NCBI RefSeq assembly: GCF_004916905.1
Contig: NZ_SDLV01000017.1
Coordinates: 1 to 59,924, forward strand
Origin: Chryseobacterium candidae
GTDB taxonomy: Bacteria; Bacteroidota; Bacteroidia; Flavobacteriales; Weeksellaceae
Length of the DNA stretch: 59,924 bases
Direction of reading: 5' to 3'
Position 1 is the stretch's first letter. Each line of letters starts with the position of its first letter. This document shows, piece after piece, positions 43,844 to 53,758 of this stretch. A program made the translations under genes and the position numbers. Below the pieces are notes generated by a model that saw nothing but the letters and a program-made list of their open reading frames with translations, was not told the origin of the DNA and made no database searches.

Positions 43844-45259
43844 TTACTGTACTCCACCGCCAAGTGCCCTGTAAAGATCTACCTCAGCATTTAATTTTTC
43901 AAGGGTAACGTTGATGGCTTCCAGATCATTCTGAAGTTTATTGTTCTGGGCGGTAATAACTTCCAGATAGGTTGCCATACCACTTTTATACAGCTTCAGT
44001 GCATCATTGATTCCTTTGTTCAGAATGGCTGTTCTCTGTTCTAAAAGCTGCAGTCTTTCTGAAGAACCTTTAGATTTCGCCATAGCATCGGAAACCTCTC
44101 CCACGGCAGTCATTACAGATTGCTTAAAACTGATGGCTGCTTTTTCCTGTTCAATCAAAGCTGTTTCGTAAGCTGTTTTCAGTTCTTTTTTCTGAAAAAT
44201 CGGTGCGGCCAGATTGGCTGCGATTGCTTTGGTAATAGATCCGGGAATATCAAACCAGGAGCTGAACTTATTGGAATTTACTCCTATTTGCGGGCTAAGA
44301 CTTATACTTGGATACATGGCTGCTTTTGCCAGTCCGGTTTTGGAGTTTAAGCTGATCACGTTGAACTCTGCCATTTTCAGATCTGGTCTTCTGCTCAGCA
44401 GCTGTGCCGGTAATCCTTCAGACAATCTGTTTTCAGGAATCATTGTTTTAAGGTTTCCTTCTCTTTCTACTTTTGCCGGATATTCTCCACAAAGAATACT
44501 CAACGCATTTTCCTGTATAGAAATATTCTGTTTTGCCAAAGGGATCAGCAGCTCGGCTGTTTTCTTCTGTGCTTCCGATTGCTGAACGGCCAATGAATTA
44601 ATCTGTCCTGCTTTAAACTGAAGGTTCATCATTGTAAGCGTGTTATTGCTTAACTCAATATTTTGTTCTGCTATTTTCAGTTGTTCGTCCAGACTGATCA
44701 GATTATAATAAGCCTGAGCTACCTGAACTACGATTCTGCTTTTGATGGCATTTAAATTTTCTTTTTGCCCAAAATATTCTGCTGCTGCGGATTCTTTCTG
44801 CATTTTAGCTTTTCCCCAAATGTCTACTTCCCAGGAAAGCCTCAGTGCAGCACTGAAATCATCTATGTATTTTGTTCCCACAAACTGTTCGTTCAGAGAT
44901 CCGTTAAGCGTATTGGCAGATGCCCAGCTTCTGTTTGTTCCTGCAGTGAAGTCCAGTGTTGGCATCAGGCCTAATTTAGCCTGTTTATAGATCAGATCCA
45001 GCTGTTCTATGTTTTTCAAAGCGACATTTACTTCGTTGTTTCTTGAAAGGGCTTTATCTATTAAGCCAATCAGTTTGGGATCTTTGAAGAACGTTTTCCA
45101 CGGAAGCACTACAGTATCTCCTGTTACCTGTACAGATTCTTTGTAGGTTCCGGGAATCTGAAGATCTGTTCTTGTATATTTTTTTCCTACGGCACAAGAC
45201 ATCAGCAGTGATGCCATTGCGACTGAAATAAGGAAATTCTTTATATTAAATATTCTCAT
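43844..45259 (-). CDS. RND outer-membrane factor (TolC/NodT-type)
   Basis: A 471-residue outer-membrane channel lipoprotein (lipid Cys in LLMSCAVGKK). Two outer-membrane-efflux repeats are visible (VNVALKNIEQLDLIYKQAKLGLMPTLDFTAG; ISLNSKTGLAKAAMYPSISLSPQIGVNS) with the LSRRPDLKMAEFNV phrase of the NodT family. It forms the exit duct of the tripartite pump. Its start overlaps the pump gene by 14 bp, so the three pump genes are translationally coupled. Confidence 0.93.
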   Translation of the reverse strand: MRIFNIKNFLISVAMASLLMSCAVGKKYTRTDLQIPGTYKESVQVTGDTVVLPWKTFFKDPKLIGLIDKALSRNNEVNVALKNIEQLDLIYKQAKLGLMPTLDFTAGTNRSWASANTLNGSLNEQFVGTKYIDDFSAALRLSWEVDIWGKAKMQKESAAAEYFGQKENLNAIKSRIVVQVAQAYYNLISLDEQLKIAEQNIELSNNTLTMMNLQFKAGQINSLAVQQSEAQKKTAELLIPLAKQNISIQENALSILCGEYPAKVEREGNLKTMIPENRLSEGLPAQLLSRRPDLKMAEFNVISLNSKTGLAKAAMYPSISLSPQIGVNSNKFSSWFDIPGSITKAIAANLAAPIFQKKELKTAYETALIEQEKAAISFKQSVMTAVGEVSDAMAKSKGSSERLQLLEQRTAILNKGINDALKLYKSGMATYLEVITAQNNKLQNDLEAINVTLEKLNAEVDLYRALGGGVQ

Positions 45260-48200
45260 TGGTCAATTGATTTTCTATCGTATTATACTTCTTTTTGGCA
45301 GAGAACTTCTCATCCAGATACTGAAAGAACATGTAGAGTACAGGAATTACAAAAACACCTAAAACCACTCCGCTCAACATTCCCATGGCAGCACTTGTAC
45401 TGATGGATTTATTTCCTGAAGCCATTCCTCCTGTAGAAATCATCAGCGGAATCATTCCGGCAATAAAAGCTAGTGAAGTCATGATAATGGGACGTAATCT
45501 TGCCTTTGCTCCTTCCAATGCAGAATCCAGAATGGAAAGCCCTGCTTTTCGCCTTTGTATGGCAAATTCTACAATCAGGATTGCGTTTTTGGCCAAAAGC
45601 CCGATAAGCATGATCAATCCTACCTGTACATAGATATTATTATCCAGCCCGATTGCTTTTATTCCTAAGAATGCTCCTACAATTCCTGTTGGGATGGAAA
45701 GCATTACGGCCAGAGGAAGAATATAACTTTCATATTGAGCTGCCAGCAACAGATATACAAAAAGCAAACACAGTCCAAAGATGGCAATCGTCTGATTTCC
45801 TGCTGATTTTTCTTCCAGACTCAAGCCTGTCCACTCATAACTGTAGTCAGATGGCAATTTGCTTAAGGTTTGTTCCAGTTTCCCCATCAACTCTCCGTTA
45901 CTTACTCCGGGTTTTGGTGATACGTTGATATTTAATGAGTTGTAAAGGTTATAACGCTGAACGGATTCCGGACCGTAGACTTTTTTCAAAGTGATTAATG
46001 TATTTACCGGTACCATATCTCCTTTTTCATTCTTTACGAAAATATCGTTGAACGCCTGCTCATCCATTCTGAAAACTCCGTCCGCTTTAATATTCACTCT
46101 GTAAAACTTCCCGAATCTTGAGAAATTCTGAGACTGATCTCCTGAGAAATAGGTCTGAACGGTTCCCAACAGGTTTGAAATACTTACTCCCAATTGTTTT
46201 GCTTTATCTTCATTTACTTCAAGCTCCATCTGAGGATAATCTGCCCTGAACATGGTGTAGGCAAATGCCACTTCCGGAACCTGCATCAGCTGGCCAATCA
46301 GTTCATCGGCTTTGGCTTTAAGAACCTGAGGATCTCTTCCCATACGGTCCTGAAGCACTATTTCTGCGTCATTTGTCATTCCGTATCCTTCTACCGGAGG
46401 CATTCTGAAAGTCATTACACTTCCTTCTTTAATCACGCCCAATTTTGCAGTTGCCATATCTACCACTTCCTGAATATCCTGAACTTCGCCTCTTTCTTTT
46501 TTAGGTTTCAGCTTAACAAATCCCATCGCATACGCGGGTCCAGCACTGTTGCTAAGAAGGTTATATCCTGTAATGGAAGTATTTTCCTGAACGGCATCTA
46601 CTCCTTTTAAGATTTTATTGATCTTGTTGGAAACTTCTGTCGTTTTGGTCAATGCTGTCCCGGGAGGCATGCTTAAAGTGTACATAAAGAATCCGTCATC
46701 TTCCATTGGTACAAAACTTTTAGGGGTGCTTGACATCAGCCAGCCAGCAACACCGATAACGGCTACAATTAATCCTCCTGCAATCCATTTTCTTCCTATT
46801 AAGAAACGGACTCCTTTTGCATAACGGTTAGTCATATTATTAAACCCTGCATTGAATGCTACCGCAAATCTTTGCCCGAATCCTTTTGGTTTCTCTCCTT
46901 CTCCTGCATGGTTATTTTTCAAAAATACCGCACATAAAGCCGGAGTTAACGTCAATGCATTGACCGCTGAAATGATAATGGCAATTGCTAATGTATAGGC
47001 AAACTGCTTATAGAATAACCCTGCTGAACCTGACATAAATCCGATTGGAATAAATACTGCCGACATCACCAATGTGATTGAAATAACCGCTCCTGTAATC
47101 TCACTCATCGCCTTGTGAGTAGCCTCTCTACCTGAAAGGTCTGTCCCTTCCATATTACTGTGGACAGCTTCTACCACTACAATAGCATCATCCACCACAA
47201 TACCGATGGCCAGCACAAGGGCAAAAAGCGTCAAGACATTAATGGTGAATCCTAAGACCAGAAGGAAGAAGAAAGTACCGATAATCGCCACCGGAACTGC
47301 CACTGCAGGAATAATGGTAGATCTGAAATCCTGCAGGAAGATAAACACGACTATAAATACAAGAATAAATGCTTCTATCAAAGTAGATTTCACCTGTCCT
47401 GTAGCCTCATCCAATCTTTCTTTGGTACTCATAACCTTTGTGTATTTGATACCCGGAGGGAATGATTTTGATAACTGGTCAAGGGCTTTGTTTACGCCTA
47501 TCTCAATCTGATTGGCATTGGATCCTGTAGTCTGCATGATCGCAACAGTAACCGCATTTTTCCCATTGGAAAGGTTATCTCCCGTATTTGAAATGGCTCC
47601 GAATTCCACACGGGCAACATCTTTAAGCCTGATGACCTGGCTTCCGGTATTTTTAACAATAATATTTTCATATTGTTCCGGCTTGTTCTTTTTTCCTTTA
47701 TAGCGGATTACATATTCTAAGGCTGCATCAGATTCTTCTCCCAGTTTACCCGGAGCGGATTCCAAACTGTGGTCTGCAATCGCTCTGGAAACATCTGCCG
47801 GTTCAAGCCCGTACGATGACATTTTCTGAGGATTAAGCCATATTCTCATGGAATAATCTTTAATCCCGAATACCATGGCCTGTCCTACTCCCTTTACCCT
47901 TTTTACCTGTGGAATAAGGTTGATATTCGCATAGTTCTGAAGGAAAGTTTCATCGTATTGCTTATTATCTTCAGTATAAATATTGAAAATCAGCACCATA
48001 CTGTTCTGCTGCTTGGAGGTGGTCAATCCCATCCTCACTACCTCCTGAGGAAGTATCGGGGTAGCCTGCTGTACTCTGTTTTGTACGTTTACCGCTGCCT
48101 GATCGGCATTCACTCCCTGTTTGAATATAATGGAGATGGAAAATGTACCATCATTACTTGCTGTGGATTTCATGTATTCCATGTCTTCCACTCCATTGAT

Positions 48201-48404
48201 CTGCTCTTCCAGCGGAGTTACCACGGAACGGATCACGGTTTCACTGTTTCCTCCGGGATACGATCCTGAAACGGTGATGGTAGGCGGAGAAATGTCCGGA
48301 AATCTGGTTACCGCCAGCTGGTTTAATCCTATAATCCCTAAAATAACAATAATAAGGGATATTACCGTCGCCAGTACAGGACGGTCTATGATCTTTTTTA
48401 ACAT
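45246..48404 (-). CDS. HAE1-family RND efflux pump
   Basis: A 1052-residue inner-membrane drug/proton antiporter, with the 12-helix RND layout and two large periplasmic loops. The start (DRPVLATVISLIIVILGIIGL), the TM4 proton-relay Asp pair (IGIVVDDAIVVVEAVHSNME), TRFPDISPPTITVSGSYPGG and GLLAKNAILIVEFA are typical of AcrB/MexB-type hydrophobic and amphiphilic efflux pumps. Substrates cannot be told. It is the second gene of the MFP-pump-OMF operon. Confidence 0.95.
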   Translation of the reverse strand: MLKKIIDRPVLATVISLIIVILGIIGLNQLAVTRFPDISPPTITVSGSYPGGNSETVIRSVVTPLEEQINGVEDMEYMKSTASNDGTFSISIIFKQGVNADQAAVNVQNRVQQATPILPQEVVRMGLTTSKQQNSMVLIFNIYTEDNKQYDETFLQNYANINLIPQVKRVKGVGQAMVFGIKDYSMRIWLNPQKMSSYGLEPADVSRAIADHSLESAPGKLGEESDAALEYVIRYKGKKNKPEQYENIIVKNTGSQVIRLKDVARVEFGAISNTGDNLSNGKNAVTVAIMQTTGSNANQIEIGVNKALDQLSKSFPPGIKYTKVMSTKERLDEATGQVKSTLIEAFILVFIVVFIFLQDFRSTIIPAVAVPVAIIGTFFFLLVLGFTINVLTLFALVLAIGIVVDDAIVVVEAVHSNMEGTDLSGREATHKAMSEITGAVISITLVMSAVFIPIGFMSGSAGLFYKQFAYTLAIAIIISAVNALTLTPALCAVFLKNNHAGEGEKPKGFGQRFAVAFNAGFNNMTNRYAKGVRFLIGRKWIAGGLIVAVIGVAGWLMSSTPKSFVPMEDDGFFMYTLSMPPGTALTKTTEVSNKINKILKGVDAVQENTSITGYNLLSNSAGPAYAMGFVKLKPKKERGEVQDIQEVVDMATAKLGVIKEGSVMTFRMPPVEGYGMTNDAEIVLQDRMGRDPQVLKAKADELIGQLMQVPEVAFAYTMFRADYPQMELEVNEDKAKQLGVSISNLLGTVQTYFSGDQSQNFSRFGKFYRVNIKADGVFRMDEQAFNDIFVKNEKGDMVPVNTLITLKKVYGPESVQRYNLYNSLNINVSPKPGVSNGELMGKLEQTLSKLPSDYSYEWTGLSLEEKSAGNQTIAIFGLCLLFVYLLLAAQYESYILPLAVMLSIPTGIVGAFLGIKAIGLDNNIYVQVGLIMLIGLLAKNAILIVEFAIQRRKAGLSILDSALEGAKARLRPIIMTSLAFIAGMIPLMISTGGMASGNKSISTSAAMGMLSGVVLGVFVIPVLYMFFQYLDEKFSAKKKYNTIENQLTNENI

Positions 48405-48433
48405 TTTTGAATTTTCTAAGAATGGTTATACAA

Positions 48434-49555
48434 CTATTTCAAAGGGACGGTATGTGCCACCACCTGTGCTCCGTCTATAAGAGCATCAATTCTGTTAATG
48501 GCAATCTTATCTCCTGCATTCACTCCTTCTTTGATAAAATAATCCTGCGATGTACTTCCTGAAACGGTAATCTGAGTCATTTTCACTTTATCCTTACCAT
48601 TCAGTTTATAGACAAAGAATCTGTCCTGAATATCTTTCACGGATGTTTTCGGAAGTTTAACCACACCATTTAAGACATTGTGAATCATCACTCTGGCTGT
48701 TCCTCCGGCTCTTAATAGTTTATCCGGATTTTGAAAAACGGCTTTCATCTGAATACTTCCGGTATTTCTGTCGAAGTTTCCGCTGGCATGTTCAAGTTTT
48801 CCTTTAAGAGAATAGGTGGAACCGTCTGCCAGAATAAGCTCTACATTTTCTGCTGTATTTCCTGATGCCGATGCTCTGCTGTGGGCAATAAAATCAGCTT
48901 CATTCATTGAGAAATACACATTCACGCTGTTTATGCTTGAAAGTGTTGTCAAAGGAGAAGCATCAGACGGACTGATGAGGTTTCCTACTCTGTTTGGAAT
49001 CCTTCCTATGTACCCACTCACCGGTGCTTTGATGTAGGTAAAACTGGCATTGATTTTTGATGACCCCAATGATGACTGTGCCTGTGCTACCTGCGCTGAT
49101 GCTGCTTTATAATTTGCCTGTGCGGTTTTCAGCTGCATCTCGGAAACTACTTTTCCTTCTACCAGAGGTTTCAGTTTTTCTACTTCAAGTTTTGCTGTTT
49201 CCTGTGCAGCCAACGCTGATTTCAAGGCTGCTTCGTTGGTATTTACCTGCTCATTGTATACGGATGGGCTTATTCTGAAAAGGGTCTGTCCTTTGCTCAC
49301 ATACTGTCCTTCTTTGATATATACTGCTTCCAGATAACCAGTCACCTGCGCTTTAATATCCACATTGTCCTGCCCTTCTATGCTTCCTGGATATCCTGTA
49401 GACACGTCTGCATCTCCGGCCTTCACCTGGATAAAATCTGTGGGCAATGCCTGCTGCATCTGCTGGGCATTTTCCTGGCCGTTCCCGGAACCGCATGAGT
49501 ACAATATCGCTGCTGCAGTAAGAGAAAGTACCAGATATCCTTTTCTGTAATTCAT
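48434..49555 (-). CDS. RND membrane fusion protein (periplasmic adaptor)
   Basis: A 373-residue lipoprotein (SLTAAAILYSC, lipid Cys near residue 21). It has a barrel-sandwich/lipoyl pair (VTGYLEAVYIKEGQYVSKGQTLFRI and SFTYIKAPVSGYIGRI), a helical hairpin in between (EAALKSALAAQETAKLEVEKL) and a beta-barrel/C-terminal domain ending at DALIDGAQVVAH. It links the pump to the outer-membrane channel. First gene of the pump operon; 29 bp separate it from the pump gene. Confidence 0.93.
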   Translation of the reverse strand: MNYRKGYLVLSLTAAAILYSCGSGNGQENAQQMQQALPTDFIQVKAGDADVSTGYPGSIEGQDNVDIKAQVTGYLEAVYIKEGQYVSKGQTLFRISPSVYNEQVNTNEAALKSALAAQETAKLEVEKLKPLVEGKVVSEMQLKTAQANYKAASAQVAQAQSSLGSSKINASFTYIKAPVSGYIGRIPNRVGNLISPSDASPLTTLSSINSVNVYFSMNEADFIAHSRASASGNTAENVELILADGSTYSLKGKLEHASGNFDRNTGSIQMKAVFQNPDKLLRAGGTARVMIHNVLNGVVKLPKTSVKDIQDRFFVYKLNGKDKVKMTQITVSGSTSQDYFIKEGVNAGDKIAINRIDALIDGAQVVAHTVPLK

Positions 49556-49787
49556 AACATTGGTTTTTAAATTTTACAGGAGCAAAATAACTTCATCTTA
49601 TGGTGATATTCATTCAGAAGTTGGGTGAAGTGTCATTAATCGCAGGTGAAACGTATGATAGGAAAAATGAAAGGAAAGAAGCTATTTTCCTTTATAATTA
49701 TGATAAAAAAGAGATTTTCATGTGGAAATAAGAGTGAAATTATTAAGGATAAACTAATGGATTTCACAAGTAAAACGAAAAAGAGGG

Positions 49788-49932
49788 TGTCTCAAAAGTG
49801 TCATTCTGAACACAGACTGAAAGTCTGCGAACGAAGTTCATAAATGTAGTGAAGAATCTCATGTATTTGGATATTAATGAGATTCTTCCTTCGTCAGAAT
49901 GACATAGGTCAAATTATTTGACTTTTGAGACA
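49788..49932. repeat. 145-bp MITE-like palindromic element
   Basis: Perfect 12-bp terminal inverted repeats TGTCTCAAAAGT (49788-49799) and ACTTTTGAGACA (49921-49932). Inside, GTCATTCTGA (49800-49809) pairs with TCAGAATGAC (49894-49903) and GAAGAATCTCAT (49851-49862) with ATGAGATTCTTC (49877-49888). No open frame and no transposase are present. The element ends 23 bp after the stop of the response regulator and may work as its terminator. No target-site duplication is obvious. The rest of 49556-49955 is the pump promoter side. Confidence 0.75.
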
Positions 49933-49955
49933 GTCTTGTCTGTATTTTTATGAAA

Positions 49956-50720
49956 TTAATAATCCATCCAGGATTTGAAAATGGAAGCTTTTTCTCTGCT
50001 TACAATGACTTCCATCTCAGGGTGTTTCCTCAGCTCCAGTTTTAATTTTCCATTAAAATGATTAAAAATCTGCTTTACGGAATTGATATGAATAATAAAT
50101 TGTCTGTTGGCGCGGAAAAAGAATTTAGGATCCAACTGTTTTTCAAGTTCTTCAAGGGTTTGCGGAACATTCTCAACGACTCCGGTATTCAGCATGGCTT
50201 TGCTGATTCCCAATTCGGTATAGAAGTATAGGATGTCTTCCGCCAAAACGGTTTTATATCCGTCTCTATGGGCAATCAGAAAACGTTTTCTGTAGTCTTT
50301 AGGCTGGATATAATTAAGAAGTCCCTCAATAGCTGTTCCTACTACCGGAACGGCTTCCATAAAGGTCTCGTAGCGTTTTAAAGCAGCATCCAGTTCTTCT
50401 TCCTCGATAGGTTTCAGAAGGTAATCTACACTGTTGTATTTGAATGCCTGTACTGCATATTCATCATAGGCTGTGGTGAATATGACTGCACTTTTAACTT
50501 CATGCTTATTAAATATTTCAAAGCTGAGGCCATCGGCAAGGCGTACATCCATCATGATCACGTCGGGAACGACATTATTTTCCAGCCAGTGTACTGCTGA
50601 GGTTATTGAATCTTCCACGGACAGGATTTCAATATGGGGTCTTAACTTCAACAACAGTCTTTTTAATCTGTCTGCATTGGGTCTTTCGTCTTCAACGATT
50701 AAAACTTTATTAATCTTCAT
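49956..50720 (-). CDS. LytTR-family response regulator
   Basis: A 254-residue regulator with a canonical receiver (acidic pocket VEDE, phospho-acceptor Asp58 in MMDVRLADG, TTAYDEYAVQAFKYNSVDYLLKP) and a C-terminal LytTR domain (FFRANRQFIIHINSVKQIFNHFNGKLKLEL). It pairs with the histidine kinase that precedes it, overlapping by 4 bp. Because the efflux operon follows on the same strand, the pair probably senses a stress or compound and induces the pump. The phospho-site is intact, unlike the orphan LytTR protein at 14061. Confidence 0.93.
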   Translation of the reverse strand: MKINKVLIVEDERPNADRLKRLLLKLRPHIEILSVEDSITSAVHWLENNVVPDVIMMDVRLADGLSFEIFNKHEVKSAVIFTTAYDEYAVQAFKYNSVDYLLKPIEEEELDAALKRYETFMEAVPVVGTAIEGLLNYIQPKDYRKRFLIAHRDGYKTVLAEDILYFYTELGISKAMLNTGVVENVPQTLEELEKQLDPKFFFRANRQFIIHINSVKQIFNHFNGKLKLELRKHPEMEVIVSREKASIFKSWMDY

Positions 50721-51835
50721 ATCAATGGGAGTTTTACAATAAATTTATCTTCAGTTTTTTCTATCACAGGTTTAGGATATCCTAAGATTTCGTACCGTGC
50801 AATGATATTGGTAAGCCCTACTCCTGAGGAATCCGGCTTATTGATCAAAGGCAGAAATGTATTAGAGACTACCAGCTCTCCTTCAGGGTTTGTATAAACG
50901 TGAATTTCCAGAGGGTTTACTTTGGATGTCTGATTATGCTTAATAGCATTTTCAACAAGCAACTGTAAAGACAGCGGAAGGGTAAATCTGGATCTGTACT
51001 CTTCCTGAATATCTATTTTGAATATAACGCCTTCACCTATTCTTTTTTCAATCAGAAAGATGTAGGATTCTAAAAACTTCAATTCCTCTTCTACTGCGAT
51101 TATGTCTTTTTTGGAATTAACCAGCAGGTACCGGTATACTCTCGCAAATTTCTCGGAATAATCGTAACCTAACTGTTGATCTTCCAGAATAAGCTCAGAA
51201 AGAACACTTAAGTTATTGAAAATAAAATGGGGATCTATCTGAAGCTTAAGAGCCTGAAGCTCTGCTGCCATGGCTGCCTGTTTATGTTTGGAAGCTCTCA
51301 GTTTGTGCTGGGCAGCTTCTACTGCTGTTTTTTTCCAGTTTTCCAATAAATAATCCACGGTATTAAACGCACTGATAATCAATGATATGACAATATTAGT
51401 TGCAATCCATTGTCCCAGAAGTGTATATTCTTTGCGGGTATCCATCTCAGGTAACGTGACTGAAGTACCGTCTACGATTGCATTAATAATAATCACAATC
51501 AAAACACTTCCCACGATCTGAAGCAAACATTGGATGAACAATCGCTTTATGGTCCTGTTTCTCCAGGGAAGCCACTTATTGAGTGTTCTGTCTATAAATA
51601 TACTTACCTCCGAAATAATGATTGAAAAAAAGATAATCCATGTAGCATCTTCCAGAATCATCTTTAGCGGAGCATCCAGATAGCCTTTCCAAACGGGATC
51701 AAAGGGATCGATAAGGTAAGAGAAAACACAGAAGGTAACCACTGCAACCGCCCAGATCACCAGCCTTCTTTTCATGGTGGAAAGAATCTTCTTATTCCGT
51801 ACTATATTTTTTCTGATGGTAGAAATCCTATTCAT
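50717..51835 (-). CDS. LytS-type sensor histidine kinase
   Basis: A 372-residue kinase with four transmembrane segments (from about residues 27, 58, 103 and 145), a coiled coil and the His_kinase domain. The phospho-accepting His is in LQIDPHFIFNNLSVLSELIL and the ATP site has VENAIKHN and SGVGLTNIIARYE. It is the partner of the LytTR regulator, with a 4-bp overlap of the two genes. The membrane domain has no known ligand-binding fold, so the signal is unknown. Confidence 0.92.
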   Translation of the reverse strand: MNRISTIRKNIVRNKKILSTMKRRLVIWAVAVVTFCVFSYLIDPFDPVWKGYLDAPLKMILEDATWIIFFSIIISEVSIFIDRTLNKWLPWRNRTIKRLFIQCLLQIVGSVLIVIIINAIVDGTSVTLPEMDTRKEYTLLGQWIATNIVISLIISAFNTVDYLLENWKKTAVEAAQHKLRASKHKQAAMAAELQALKLQIDPHFIFNNLSVLSELILEDQQLGYDYSEKFARVYRYLLVNSKKDIIAVEEELKFLESYIFLIEKRIGEGVIFKIDIQEEYRSRFTLPLSLQLLVENAIKHNQTSKVNPLEIHVYTNPEGELVVSNTFLPLINKPDSSGVGLTNIIARYEILGYPKPVIEKTEDKFIVKLPLI

Positions 51836-52037
51836 ATCCGGGACTTTATGAATGTAAATATAGAAATAGATTTTCTATGAGTATCTTCTATTTTAGACGA
51901 GACCGCCAAAACGATACCTGAAACGTAAAATAGCAGCGTTAAAATGAATGTGACGGTTCATCACCTGAAAAAGACATTTCATCATCATTTTATGCAACAT
52001 CACCCTATTTTTATAGTAAGGTAATGACGGTCTATCA

Positions 52038-52045
52038 TAGTTTTG
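52038..52045 (+). promoter_or_regulatory. Possible -7 element of the UspA gene
   Basis: TAGTTTTG at 52038-52045 fits the flavobacterial TAnnTTTG -7 box, 20 bp before the ATG at 52065. No clear TTTG box is found at the expected -33 distance, so this is a weak call. Confidence 0.3.
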
Positions 52046-52064
52046 TGGTATTAAATCCGGTACA

Positions 52065-52889
52065 ATGAAAACAATAATTGTCTGCACAGATTTTTCCCAG
52101 GAAGCTGAAAACGCCACTCATTATGCTTCTTCTATGGCTAAAGAAAATACATACAGGATTGTGCTTTTCAATCTTCAAACTGTTTCCATCCATGCTCTGA
52201 ACGCACAGGTTTCAGCTGATTTTTTCTACGCTCAAACGCTTAAAAATCAGAAAAAAATAGAGGATAAGGCCGCGGAGCTTAAAAGATTATATGCTGTTGA
52301 AACCCAATATCATCTGGCTTCCGGTAATTTTATTGAAGAGCTTGAAAAATGTATACAGCTATGCGGATGTGATTTTGTCGTGATGGGAATGGCGGAGAAA
52401 ACTTTGGAACAAAAGCTTTTAGGAAACCGTGTAACGAAGGCAATTCACAGAATTAAAAAACCAATACTCATTGTTCCTGCGCACATAGAATACACAGGGA
52501 TCAGAAAAATTCTTTTTGCATATGATACGCACAAAAGTATGACCTGGTCTTCTATGAATGACATTTATTATTTCATTAATGATTTTAATGCTGAAGTTGA
52601 GGTTTTCAATGTAAGTGAAAGTTTAGAAGATTTTACTGAGGTTATTCATGATATCGACCTGAATTCCGGGTATGATCTGGATGATATTAAATACAGCTTT
52701 AAAATGATTCAATCTATCGAAGTGATTAAGGCGATTGAAGAGGAAATAAGACTGAGCAGCCCAGACCTTTTAACCATGATTCCTTATCAATACAATTTTG
52801 TAGAATCTCTTTTCCATAGAAGCAAAACAGCCATCATGGCCTATAAGAATAAAATACCATTACTATCAATTCCCTTAAACATAGATTAA
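52065..52889 (+). CDS. Universal stress protein (UspA family)
   Basis: A 274-residue protein with an N-terminal Usp domain (KTIIVCTDFSQEAENATHYASSMAKE; the ATP-type glycine loop is the LLGNRVTKAIHRIKKPILIVP end) and a second, degenerate Usp-like half (RKILFAYDTHKSM). Tandem Usp proteins are common in Bacteroidetes and respond to stress or redox signals. It is transcribed divergently from the LytS gene and ends at a strong terminator. Confidence 0.9.
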   Translation: MKTIIVCTDFSQEAENATHYASSMAKENTYRIVLFNLQTVSIHALNAQVSADFFYAQTLKNQKKIEDKAAELKRLYAVETQYHLASGNFIEELEKCIQLCGCDFVVMGMAEKTLEQKLLGNRVTKAIHRIKKPILIVPAHIEYTGIRKILFAYDTHKSMTWSSMNDIYYFINDFNAEVEVFNVSESLEDFTEVIHDIDLNSGYDLDDIKYSFKMIQSIEVIKAIEEEIRLSSPDLLTMIPYQYNFVESLFHRSKTAIMAYKNKIPLLSIPLNID

Positions 52890-52969
52890 GAATCAATAAA
52901 AATCTGTTCACATTTGAATTATCCTTTTGCCTGTAAAGGCTAAATTTTACACTTAATCTTGTTTAGCAG

Positions 52970-52999
52970 GACCGGAAATTAACTTTCCGGTCTTTTTTT
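52970..52999 (+). terminator. Rho-independent terminator of the UspA gene
   Basis: Arms GACCGGAAA (52970-52978) and TTTCCGGTC (52984-52992) with a 5-nt loop, followed by a run of T. The rest of 52890-53191 is A+T-rich leader sequence for the next gene. Confidence 0.85.
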
Positions 53000-53191
53000 A
53001 AGCAAAATATCATAAGACTTATTTATGATGACCGATACAATGGGAATATTTTATAAAAATAAACCAGTACATACTATCCCCCTGAATATCAAAAAGTCGT
53101 AAATTTAGTAAAGGATAAAAAACAGTGTTTTCCCTCTTTTTTATAGTTGTGCCGTTAGCTAATTTTGTTCAATAAATTAAACACCATAAAA

Positions 53192-53746
53192 ATGAAAACT
53201 TACTTTTTTACTAAGATTTTAACTCCCTTGTGTGCAGCGCTTACTCTGGCTTTTTGCCTGCTAAGCTGTACCGGTTGCTCCGAACCACCTAAAGAACCCG
53301 TTAGCAATAGTTATAAAAAGAAACTGATCAGCTATCGTGAAGGCCGGGTTCTTTTTGATGAATATACCAGAACCAATCATGAAATTCTCATGAAGTACAG
53401 AAACGGCGAACCCGATTCACGATGGTACTGGTTCTCGCTGGAAGATATGGAAGGATATATTAAATACGTAAAAGAAAATGCCAGAAAACAAAAATTAAAA
53501 AATCCAGGAATCAGAATTTATATGGGGAAATACCCGATGAATCATCCTAAAAACAGAATGGCAAAACCCGAATATGCAGGCTATCAGACTATATTTTTAG
53601 TTCCTACGACCCAAAAAAGAGAAAGGGAGAAAGCGATGTCCAGGTCAGCTGCCACCGAAGAAAATACAGATGTATCTTCTATAGAATCTATGAACATGAC
53701 CAATCTGGCGCCGCCGCCAAAAACATTGTCAGGAACAATGCCATAA
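53192..53746 (+). CDS. Hypothetical lipoprotein upstream of the two-component operon
   Basis: A 184-residue lipoprotein. I use the Met of MKTYFFTK because it begins the signal (ILTPLCAALTLAFCLLSC). The mature part has charged helices (ISYREGRVLFDEYTRTNHEILMKYRNGEPDSRWYWFSLEDMEGYIKY) and a disordered, Thr/Pro-rich end. It resembles small Bacteroidetes lipoproteins of unknown role found before two-component genes and could act as the ligand-binding input for the following membrane protein and kinase. First gene of the operon ending at 55826. Confidence 0.6.
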   Translation: MKTYFFTKILTPLCAALTLAFCLLSCTGCSEPPKEPVSNSYKKKLISYREGRVLFDEYTRTNHEILMKYRNGEPDSRWYWFSLEDMEGYIKYVKENARKQKLKNPGIRIYMGKYPMNHPKNRMAKPEYAGYQTIFLVPTTQKREREKAMSRSAATEENTDVSSIESMNMTNLAPPPKTLSGTMP

Positions 53747-53758
53747 AAATACAAAATT

